NCBI RefSeq assembly: GCF_035325925.1
Contig: NZ_DAOKZA010000091.1
Location: forward strand, 1-6,436
Reading direction: 5' to 3'
Length of the DNA: 6,436 bases
Source of the DNA: Calidifontimicrobium sp035325925
GTDB taxonomy: Bacteria; Pseudomonadota; Gammaproteobacteria; Burkholderiales; Burkholderiaceae_C
Shown here piece after piece: positions 1 to 5,709 of this stretch. The position numbers were made by a program, and so were the translations under genes. Numbering within the stretch: position 1 is the stretch's first letter; the number at the start of each line of letters is the position of its first letter. Under the pieces are notes generated by a model, which had not been told where the DNA came from, searched no databases, and saw nothing but the letters and a program-made list of their open reading frames with translations.

Positions 1-164
1 CGGCACGCGTGGTCGAGATCGGCGGTGCCGAGGGCAACGAGGCGCTGGTCGCATCTGGGCTGAAGCCCGGCGAGCAGGTGGTCACCGCCGGCGTGCACGT
101 GCTGACGCCGGGACAGAAGGTCACGCTGTACGCCGCGCCCGTCGAGGCCGCGGCCTCGCGCTGA
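1..164 (+). CDS. RND efflux periplasmic adaptor (membrane fusion protein), C-terminal end only
   Basis: The open frame (codons starting at base 3) runs 53 codons to a TGA at 162-164; the start lies upstream of the window. It contains GLKPGEQVVTAGVHVLTPGQ, the pattern typical of the last beta-rich, membrane-proximal domain of HlyD/AcrA-type adaptors, where 'GL.pGe.VV..G...l..Gq.V' closes the domain. A short Ala-rich tail (ending AAASR) follows. Such proteins are normally lipid-anchored or single-span in the inner membrane and bridge an RND pump to an outer-membrane channel; that part is family knowledge, since the anchor is not visible here. The permease gene begins 15 bases downstream in the same frame, which strongly supports a pump-adaptor operon. 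Too little remains to assign a subfamily or substrate. Confidence 0.85.
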   Translation, partial: ARVVEIGGAEGNEALVASGLKPGEQVVTAGVHVLTPGQKVTLYAAPVEAAASR

Positions 165-179
165 ACGTTCGCCACGCCG

Positions 180-3100
180 ATGCCCCCCGCCACGTCCGCG
201 GCCCCGGCTGGCGCGTCGCGCTTCAACGTCTCGCGCTGGGCGATCGAGCACGCGCCGCTGACGCGCTACCTGATGATCGTGCTGCTGCTGCTCGGCGCCG
301 CAGCGTACTTCCAGCTGGGACAGGACGAGGACCCCCCCTTCACGTTCCGCGTGATGGTGGTGCAGGCGTTCTGGCCCGGCGCGAGCGCGGTGCAGGTGGC
401 CGAGCAGGTCACCGACAAGATCGAAAAGACGCTGCAGGAGGTGCCCTACGCCGACGTGGTGCGCAGCTACACGAAGCCGGGCGAGTCACTGACGTTGCTG
501 CAGCTGGCCGACCACTCGCCGCCGCACGCCGTCGGCGACGTGTGGTACCAGGCGCGCAAGAAGATCGGCGACATGCGCCATACGCTGCCGGCGGGCGTCG
601 TCGGGCCGGTGTTCAACGACGAGTTCGGCGACGTCTACGGCTCGATCTTCGCGCTGTGGGCCGACGGCTTCACCCCCGAGGAACTGCGCGAGTTCGCCGA
701 GGGGGTCCGCGAGCGGCTGCTGCGTGTGCCGGACGTCGGCAAGGTCGCGCTGTTCGGCGTCCAGCCGGAGAAGCTGTACGTCGAGATCGGTCAGAAGCGC
801 CTGGCGCAGCTCGCACTGGACATGAACCAGGTCGTCGCGCAGCTCGGCGCGCAGAACGCGGTCGAGGGCGCCGGCGTGCTCGACGCGCGCAGCGAGAACC
901 TGCAGGTGCGCGTGGCCGGCGCGTTCACGTCGGTCGACGAGCTGGCGCGGCTACCGATCCGCGCGGTCAACCCGGCCACCGGGCAGGCCAGCGCACTGCG
1001 CCTGGGCGACATCGCCGAGATCCGGCGCGCCTACGCGGAACCGCCGGCGGTGAAGGTCCGGCACCAGGGGCGTGATGTCATCGCGCTGGGTGTGTCGATG
1101 GCCTCGGGCGGCGACATCATCGTGCTGGGCAAGGCGCTGCGCGAGGCCACCGCGCAGATCGCCGCCGACCTGCCGGCGGGCATCGAACTCGTGCAGATCC
1201 AGGACCAACCGACCGCCGTCGGCCGCTCGGTGGGCGAGTTCGTCAAGGTGCTCGTCGAGGCGCTGGTGATCGTGCTCGCGGTGAGCTTCGTCAGCCTCGG
1301 GCTGCACACGCGGCCGCTGCGCATCGACATCTGGCCCGGGCTGGTGGTCGCGATCACGATCCCGCTGGTGCTGGCGATCACCTTCGTCGCCATGTACTAC
1401 TGGGGCGTGGGCCTGCACAAGATCTCGCTGGGCTCGCTGATCATCGCGCTGGGCCTGCTCGTCGACGACGCGATCATCGTCGTCGAGATGATGGTGCGCA
1501 AGCTCGAGGAGGGCTACGACCGGCTGCGCGCCGCCACCTTCGCTTTCGACGTCACCGCGATGCCGATGCTCACCGGCACGCTGATCACCGCCGCCGGCTT
1601 CCTGCCGATCGGGCTGGCGAAGTCGACCACCGGTGAGTACACGTTCGCGATCTTCGCCGTCACCGCGGCGGCGCTGGTGATCTCGTGGGCGGTCTCGGTG
1701 TATTTCGTGCCGTGGCTGGGCTGGCGGCTGCTGCGCGTCAAAGCGCGCGCCGGTGGCGACGAGGGGCCGCACGAGCTGTTCGACACGCCCTTTTACAGCC
1801 GCTTCCGCGCCGTCGTCGACGCTTGCGTGCGCCACCGCTGGTTGACGATCGCAGCGACGCTGACGGTCTTCGCGCTCGGCGTCGCCGGCATGGGCCGCGT
1901 GCAGCAGCAGTTCTTCCCCGACTCGAGCCGCCCGGAGATCCTGGTCGACCTGTGGCTGCCCGAGGGCTCGACGATCCACGCCAGCGACGAGGTCGCACGG
2001 CGCTTCGAGGCACGCCTGATGGCCGAGCCGGGCGTGGCCAGCGTCAGCACCTGGATCGGCGGCGGCGTGCCGCGCTTCTACCTGCCGCTGGACCAGATCT
2101 TCCCGCAGGGCAACGTCAGCCAGGCGATCGTGCTGCCGACCAGCCTCGCCGAGCGCGAGCGCCTGCGACGTGCGCTGCCGGCGCTGCTGGCCACCGAGTT
2201 CCCCGAGGTGCGTGCGCGAGTCAAATTGCTGCCCAATGGGCCGCCGGTGGCCTATCCGGTGATGTTCCGCGTGGTCGGCACCGAGGTCGAGCAGGTGCGG
2301 CGCTGGGCCGACGAGGCCAAGCGCATCCTGGGCGACCACCCGCACATGCGTGGTGTCAACGACAACTGGAACGAATCGGTCAAGGTGCTGCGCCTGCAGG
2401 TCGACCAGGACAAGGCACGCGCGCTCGGCGTGAGCAGCCAGTCACTGGCGCAGGCGTCGCGCACCATGCTGTCGGGCACGACGATCGGCCAGTACCGCGA
2501 AGGCGACAAGCTGATCGACATCGTGCTGCGCCAGCCCGAGGACGAGCGCCGCCGTATCACCGACCTCGCCGACGCCTACGTGCCCACCGCCAGCGGGCGG
2601 GCGGTGCCGCTCGGGCAGGTGGCGAAGATCGACTTCGGCTGGGAGCCGGGCGTGGTCTGGCGCGAGAACCGCAGCTTCGCCGTCACCGTGCAGGGCGACG
2701 TGGTCGAGGGCCTGCAGGGCGCGACGGTGACGGCGCAGCTGTGGCCGGCGCTCCAGCAGCTCGAGTCGCGCATGCCGCCGGGCTACGACATCGAGGTCGC
2801 CGGCGCGGTGGAGGAGAGCAGTAAGGGGCAGGGATCGATCGCCGCCGGCGTGCCGGCGATGCTGTTCATCATCTTCACGCTGCTGATGCTGCAGCTGCAC
2901 AGTTTCAGCCGCGCGATGCTCGTGTTTCTCACCGGGCCGCTGGGCATCGCCGGCGTCGCCGCGGCGCTGCTGCTGCTCGACCGGCCGTTCGGCTTCGTCG
3001 CGCTGCTCGGCGTGATCGCGCTGATGGGCATGATCATGCGCAACTCCGTGATCCTGATCGACCAGATCGAGCAGGACCGCGCGCGCGGCGTGCCGGCCTG

Positions 3101-3320
3101 GGACGCGATCGTCGAAGCCGCGGTGCGGCGTTTCCGCCCGATCGTGCTGACCGCTGCGGCGGCAGTGCTGGCGATGATCCCGCTGTCGCGCAGCGTGTTC
3201 TGGGGGCCGATGGCGGTGGCCATCATGGGCGGGCTGATCGTGGCCACCGCGCTGACGCTGCTCGCGCTGCCCGCGATGTACGCCGCCTGGTTCCGCGTGA
3301 GGCGCGAACCGGCGCGCTGA
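180..3320 (+). CDS. RND-family efflux pump permease (AcrB-like, HAE-1 type)
   Basis: Inner-membrane proton/drug antiporter of a tripartite pump; 1046 residues, close to AcrB (about 1050). The RND layout is complete: TM1 near 28-47, a large periplasmic loop (about 48-352), TM2-TM6 (about 353-515), TM7 (about 553-572), a second periplasmic loop (about 573-886) and TM8-TM12 (about 887-1036). Proton-relay residues are visible: D429 and D430 in TM4 (GLLVDDAIIVVE) match AcrB D407/D408, R984 in RRFRPIVLT matches R971, and T991 matches T978. TM10 reads MRNSVILID, so Arg954 occupies the place of AcrB Lys940. The motifs LGQDEDPPFTF (46-56) and PRFYLPLDQ (631-639) suggest the 'EDP' subgroup that I associate with TriC-like pumps; that placement is from memory. 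ATG 180 is the only start codon between the preceding stop and the N-terminus, and it has no evident Shine-Dalgarno, so translation is probably coupled to the adaptor gene. The substrate cannot be read from the sequence; the Asp pair argues for drugs or organics rather than a CusA-type metal pump. Confidence 0.93.
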   Translation: MPPATSAAPAGASRFNVSRWAIEHAPLTRYLMIVLLLLGAAAYFQLGQDEDPPFTFRVMVVQAFWPGASAVQVAEQVTDKIEKTLQEVPYADVVRSYTKPGESLTLLQLADHSPPHAVGDVWYQARKKIGDMRHTLPAGVVGPVFNDEFGDVYGSIFALWADGFTPEELREFAEGVRERLLRVPDVGKVALFGVQPEKLYVEIGQKRLAQLALDMNQVVAQLGAQNAVEGAGVLDARSENLQVRVAGAFTSVDELARLPIRAVNPATGQASALRLGDIAEIRRAYAEPPAVKVRHQGRDVIALGVSMASGGDIIVLGKALREATAQIAADLPAGIELVQIQDQPTAVGRSVGEFVKVLVEALVIVLAVSFVSLGLHTRPLRIDIWPGLVVAITIPLVLAITFVAMYYWGVGLHKISLGSLIIALGLLVDDAIIVVEMMVRKLEEGYDRLRAATFAFDVTAMPMLTGTLITAAGFLPIGLAKSTTGEYTFAIFAVTAAALVISWAVSVYFVPWLGWRLLRVKARAGGDEGPHELFDTPFYSRFRAVVDACVRHRWLTIAATLTVFALGVAGMGRVQQQFFPDSSRPEILVDLWLPEGSTIHASDEVARRFEARLMAEPGVASVSTWIGGGVPRFYLPLDQIFPQGNVSQAIVLPTSLAERERLRRALPALLATEFPEVRARVKLLPNGPPVAYPVMFRVVGTEVEQVRRWADEAKRILGDHPHMRGVNDNWNESVKVLRLQVDQDKARALGVSSQSLAQASRTMLSGTTIGQYREGDKLIDIVLRQPEDERRRITDLADAYVPTASGRAVPLGQVAKIDFGWEPGVVWRENRSFAVTVQGDVVEGLQGATVTAQLWPALQQLESRMPPGYDIEVAGAVEESSKGQGSIAAGVPAMLFIIFTLLMLQLHSFSRAMLVFLTGPLGIAGVAAALLLLDRPFGFVALLGVIALMGMIMRNSVILIDQIEQDRARGVPAWDAIVEAAVRRFRPIVLTAAAAVLAMIPLSRSVFWGPMAVAIMGGLIVATALTLLALPAMYAAWFRVRREPAR

Positions 3321-3355
3321 CCGGCCACCGGCCGGCGCGGGGCGCGGCGCCGCGC
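3321..3355 (+). terminator. GC-rich inverted repeats after the efflux operon, possible transcription end
   Basis: Directly after the permease stop, CCGGCC (3321-3326) and GGCCGG (3330-3335) can form a 6-bp stem with a 3-base loop. A perfect 14-bp palindrome, GCGCGGCGCCGCGC, follows at 3342-3355. No T-run follows, so this is not a canonical intrinsic terminator; it could slow polymerase, protect the 3' end of the message, or simply reflect base composition. It separates the efflux operon from the tRNA-tig unit. Confidence 0.3.
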
Positions 3356-3361
3356 TGCCGC

Positions 3362-3367
3362 TAAAAT
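3362..3367 (+). promoter_or_regulatory. Possible -10 element for the tRNA-Leu/tig unit
   Basis: TAAAAT, five of six matches to TATAAT, stands out within an otherwise GC-rich spacer. No TTGACA-like hexamer lies 16-18 bases upstream; that stretch is the 14-bp palindrome region. If used, transcription would start near 3374, about 65 bases before the tRNA, leaving a 5' leader for RNase P to remove. No better promoter is visible in the 120-base gap. Confidence 0.35.
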
Positions 3368-3440
3368 GATGCGTTTGCCGAATCGCCTCGCGGGGTCGCT
3401 GGCCAATGCCACCGGCGGCCCCGTTGCACTTGGAGCCCTC

Positions 3441-3527
3441 GCGCGGGTGGCGAAATTGGTAGACGCACCAGGTTTAGGTCCTGACGCCAGCGATGGTGTG
3501 GGGGTTCGAGTCCCCCCCCGCGCACCA
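3441..3527 (+). tRNA. tRNA-Leu (anticodon UAG)
   Basis: A complete class II tRNA of 87 bases with the CCA end encoded (3525-3527). The acceptor stem GCGCGGG (3441-3447) pairs with CCCGCGC (3517-3523), with discriminator A at 3524. The D-arm region GTGGCGAAATTGGTAGACGC is typical of bacterial tRNA-Leu. The anticodon loop TTTAGGT (3473-3479) places anticodon UAG at 3475-3477, reading CUA and other CUN codons. The long variable arm has a GCCA/TGGT stem (3486-3489 with 3494-3497, one G-T pair) closed by a GCGA tetraloop. The T arm is GGGGG-TTCGAGT-CCCCC (3500-3516). The outermost anticodon-stem pair (C3468 with A3484) is a mismatch. The gene ends 26 bases before the tig start with no terminator between, so a shared transcript is likely. 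Confidence 0.97.
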
Positions 3528-3553
3528 GACACGCAACGAAAGAGTTCGAGATC

Positions 3554-4861
3554 ATGACGGTCACCGTGGAAACCCTGGACAAGCTCGAGCGCCGCATCAC
3601 GCTGACGCTCGCCGCCGACGAGATCAACCGGGAGGTCGAGTCGCGGCTGAAGAAGCTCGCGCGCACCGTCAAGGCCGACGGATTCCGCCCCGGCAAGGTG
3701 CCGCTGTCGGTGGTCGCGCAGCGTTACGGCTACTCGGTGCACTACGAGGTGATGAACGACAAGGTCGGCCAGGCCTTCGCCGAGGCCGCCAACGAGGCCA
3801 AGCTGCGCGTGGCCGGCGCGCCGCGCATCGCGCAGAAGGACGGCGCGCCCGACGGCCAAATCGCGTTCGACGCGACCTTCGAGGTGTACCCCGACGTGCG
3901 CATCGGCGACCTGACGGGCGCCGAGATCGAGCGGGTGAGCACCGAGGTCACCGAGGCGGCGATCGACAAGACGGTCGAGATCCTGCGCAAGCAGCGCCGC
4001 ACCTTCGCGCAGCGCCCCGCCGCCGAGGGTGCCGCCGAGGCTGATCGTGTGACGATCGACTTCGAGGGCAAGATCGACGGCGAGCCGTTCGCCGGCGGCA
4101 AGGCCGAGGGCTTCCAGTTCGTCATCGGCGAAGGCCAGATGCTCGAGCAGTTCGACAGGGCCGTGCGCGGCATGAAGGTCGGCGAGAGCAAGACCTTCCC
4201 GCTGCAGTTCCCGGCCGACTACCACGGCCAGGAGGTGGCCGGCAAGGAGGCCGACTTCCTGGTGTCGATGAAGAAGATCGAGGCCCAGCACCTGCCCGAG
4301 GTCGACGAGGCGTTCGTCAAGTCGCTCGGCCTGGCCGACGGCACCGTCGCCGCGCTGCGCGAGGACGTCAAGCGCAACCTCGAGCGCGAGGTGAAGTTCC
4401 GCGTGCAGGCACGCAACAAGGCGGCGGTGATGGACGCGCTGGTCAAGGCCTGCGAACTCGACGTGCCCAAGGCGCTGGTCGACGGTGAGGTCGAGCGCAT
4501 GACCGCCGCCGCACGCGAGGACCTGAAGAAGCGTGGCGTCAAGGACGCCGACAAGGCGCCGATCCCGGCCGAGATCTTCCAGCCGCAGGCCGAACGCCGC
4601 GTGCGCCTGGGCCTGGTGGTCGCCGAGCTGGTGCGCGCCAACGGCCTGCAGGCCAAGCCCGAGCAGCTGCAGGCGCACATCGAGGAGGTGGCGCAGAGCT
4701 ACGAGAAACCGGCCGAGGTGATGCGCTGGTACCTCAGCGACCGCCAGCGCATGGCCGAGGTCGAGGCGGTCGTGATCGAGAACAACGTCACGCAGCACGT
4801 GCTCGGCCTGGCCAAGGTGGTCGACAAGACGGTGCCGTTCGACGAGCTGATGAGCGCCTGA
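3554..4861 (+). CDS. tig: Trigger factor, ribosome-associated chaperone and peptidyl-prolyl isomerase
   Basis: Cytosolic ATP-independent chaperone that docks at the ribosome exit tunnel and shields nascent chains; 435 residues against 432 in E. coli. The N-terminal ribosome-binding domain (about 1-115) carries the signature GFRPGKVP at 43-50, with Phe44-Arg45 as in E. coli; the residue after them is Pro rather than Lys. The FKBP-type isomerase domain spans about 163-243 (from DRVTIDFEGKIDG through FVIGEGQMLEQFDRAV to DFLVSMKKIEA). The helical substrate-cradling domain is formed by about 116-160 plus 245-435. The start at 3554 fits the family N-terminus (MTVTVETLDKLERR); a weak purine stretch, GAAAGAG at 3538-3544, may serve as the ribosome site. 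The gene follows tRNA-Leu by 26 bases and precedes clpP by 113 bases, the conserved tig-clpP-clpX order. No domain is missing or broken. Confidence 0.98.
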   Translation: MTVTVETLDKLERRITLTLAADEINREVESRLKKLARTVKADGFRPGKVPLSVVAQRYGYSVHYEVMNDKVGQAFAEAANEAKLRVAGAPRIAQKDGAPDGQIAFDATFEVYPDVRIGDLTGAEIERVSTEVTEAAIDKTVEILRKQRRTFAQRPAAEGAAEADRVTIDFEGKIDGEPFAGGKAEGFQFVIGEGQMLEQFDRAVRGMKVGESKTFPLQFPADYHGQEVAGKEADFLVSMKKIEAQHLPEVDEAFVKSLGLADGTVAALREDVKRNLEREVKFRVQARNKAAVMDALVKACELDVPKALVDGEVERMTAAAREDLKKRGVKDADKAPIPAEIFQPQAERRVRLGLVVAELVRANGLQAKPEQLQAHIEEVAQSYEKPAEVMRWYLSDRQRMAEVEAVVIENNVTQHVLGLAKVVDKTVPFDELMSA

Positions 4862-4881
4862 CACGGCGCGCCACGCCGCGA

Positions 4882-4910
4882 CGGGCGCCGAGCTGCAAGG
4901 CCGGCGCCCG
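4882..4910 (+). terminator. Strong hairpin after tig, possible terminator without T-run
   Basis: CGGGCGCCG (4882-4890) and CGGCGCCCG (4902-4910) are perfect inverted repeats giving a 9-bp all-GC stem with an 11-base loop, beginning 20 bases after the tig stop. No T-run follows (next bases CGGTGCATTC), so it may only attenuate read-through into clpP or stabilise the tig mRNA 3' end. Confidence 0.4.
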
Positions 4911-4930
4911 CGGTGCATTCTGCGCGGTCC

Positions 4931-4936
4931 CATAAT
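4931..4936 (+). promoter_or_regulatory. Possible -10 element of a clpP promoter
   Basis: CATAAT matches TATAAT at five of six positions and is the only A/T-rich island upstream of clpP. The -35 position is occupied by CCGCGG-like sequence, so a standard vegetative promoter would be weak or activator-dependent. The expected start near 4943 would give a leader of about 30 bases containing the Shine-Dalgarno site. Confidence 0.35.
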
Positions 4937-4960
4937 CGCGTCACGTCACCGCTGCAAGCG

Positions 4961-4965
4961 AAGGA
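4961..4965 (+). promoter_or_regulatory. Shine-Dalgarno site that fixes the clpP start
   Basis: AAGGA at 4961-4965 lies 9 bases before ATG 4975, an acceptable spacing. It directly abuts the in-frame TTG at 4966, which therefore cannot use it. This is the clearest ribosome site in the window and decides between the two candidate starts. Confidence 0.8.
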
Positions 4966-4974
4966 TTGCGAGAC

Positions 4975-5583
4975 ATGAGTGCGCTGGAAACGAGCAACCT
5001 GGGCATGGTGCCCATCGTCATCGAGCAGTCGGGCCGCGGCGAGCGCGCCTACGACATCTACAGCCGCCTGCTGCGCGAGCGGGTGATCTTCCTCGTCGGG
5101 CCGGTCAACGACCAGACCGCCAACCTGGTCGTCGCGCAGCTGCTGTTCCTCGAGAGCGAGAACCCCGACAAGGACATCTCGCTGTACATCAACAGCCCCG
5201 GCGGCAGCGTCAGCGCCGGGTTGTCGATCTTCGACACGATGCAGTTCATCAAGCCCGACGTGTCGACGCTGTGCATCGGCATGGCCGCCAGCATGGGCGC
5301 GTTCCTGCTCGCCGCGGGCGCCAAGGGCAAGCGCTTCACGCTGCCGAACTCGAAGATCATGATCCACCAGCCGCTGGGTGGGGCGCAGGGGCAGGCCACC
5401 GACATCGAGATCCACGCGCGCGAGATCCTGAAGACGCGCGAACAGCTCAACAAGATCCTCGCCGAGCGCACTGGCCAGGCGCTGGAGAAGATCGCCGCCG
5501 ACACCGAGCGCGACTACTTCATGGGCGCCACGGAGGCCAGGGACTACGGCCTCGTCGACCAGGTGATCGAGCGCCGCGGCTGA
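4975..5583 (+). CDS. clpP: ATP-dependent Clp protease proteolytic subunit ClpP
   Basis: Serine peptidase that forms the tetradecameric degradation chamber served by ClpX or ClpA in the cytosol. From ATG 4975 it is 202 residues (E. coli 207). The catalytic triad is intact: Ser106 in GMAASMGAF, His131 in MIHQPLGG and Asp180 in TERDYFMGA, with the same spacing (25 and 49 residues) as E. coli S97, H122 and D171. The oxyanion motif SPGGSVSAG is at 74-82. Alignment of NLGMVPIVIEQSGRGER with the E. coli processing region implies a propeptide of about nine residues, the mature chain starting near Gly10; with that offset Ser106 becomes 97. An in-frame TTG at 4966 would add MRD but has no usable ribosome site. 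The gene lies between tig and clpX, its usual partners. The 126-base gap before clpX leaves room for separate control. Confidence 0.98.
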   Translation: MSALETSNLGMVPIVIEQSGRGERAYDIYSRLLRERVIFLVGPVNDQTANLVVAQLLFLESENPDKDISLYINSPGGSVSAGLSIFDTMQFIKPDVSTLCIGMAASMGAFLLAAGAKGKRFTLPNSKIMIHQPLGGAQGQATDIEIHAREILKTREQLNKILAERTGQALEKIAADTERDYFMGATEARDYGLVDQVIERRG

Positions 5584-5622
5584 TCGCTGCGCGGGCACCG
5601 GCGCACGCGCCATCACGGCGAT

Positions 5623-5644
5623 TGCGGGCTCTTTTCCGCCCGCA
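5623..5644 (+). terminator. Hairpin between clpP and clpX, possible terminator or attenuator
   Basis: TGCGGGC (5623-5629) and GCCCGCA (5638-5644) form a 7-bp stem with an 8-base pyrimidine loop, TCTTTTCC, starting 39 bases after the clpP stop. The T-run sits in the loop rather than after the stem, so classical intrinsic termination is doubtful. It may reduce read-through from clpP into clpX. Confidence 0.35.
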
Positions 5645-5664
5645 GGGCCGGCGTGCGCATGGAC

Positions 5665-5670
5665 TATCAT
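5665..5670 (+). promoter_or_regulatory. Possible -10 element of a clpX promoter
   Basis: TATCAT, five of six matches to TATAAT, lies 39 bases before the clpX ATG. No recognisable -35 is present at 16-18 bases upstream (GCAGGG-like). If used, transcription would begin near 5677 and the leader would be about 33 bases. It would allow clpX to be made independently of clpP, in addition to any read-through. Confidence 0.35.
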
Positions 5671-5709
5671 TCAAAGACGCCCACCCGCACTGCCCGCGCA
5701 CGACTCCCC

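Noticed and set aside
951..2345. A 464-codon open frame on the - strand within the permease gene.
   Set aside because: The product is His/Arg/Asp/Gln-rich repetitive sequence typical of reading GC-rich coding DNA backwards; no domain, ribosome site or promoter supports it.
1685..2824. A 379-codon + strand frame overlapping the permease in another phase.
   Set aside because: Its translation is almost entirely Arg/Ala/Gly, the usual product of a frame-shifted GC-rich gene, while the permease frame carries all conserved motifs.
3512..3519. Run of eight C in the tRNA as a possible sequencing error.
   Set aside because: The run is fully explained by five C of the T stem plus three C of the acceptor stem, all paired with the matching G runs.
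3508..3527. The tRNA 3' end as a possible attachment site for an integrated element.
   Set aside because: tig, a core gene in its expected place, follows within 26 bases. No integrase and no direct repeat of the tRNA 3' end is apparent in the window.
3493..4044. A 183-codon + strand frame starting inside the tRNA and overlapping tig.
   Set aside because: It begins within the tRNA and gives an Arg-rich translation; the overlapping tig frame is certain.
2783..4933. A 716-codon open frame on the - strand spanning the permease end, the tRNA and all of tig.
   Set aside because: It lies antisense to well-supported genes and crosses the tRNA. Its translation is low-complexity (rich in His, Leu, Asp, Arg) with no recognisable domain. 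Long antisense frames are expected in very GC-rich DNA.
4928..4935. TCCCATAA upstream of clpP resembles a sigma-32 heat-shock -10 (CCCCAT-type).
   Set aside because: No CTTGAAA-like -35 occurs at the required distance; that stretch is GC-rich hairpin sequence. The resemblance alone is too weak, although clpP is heat-induced in other bacteria.
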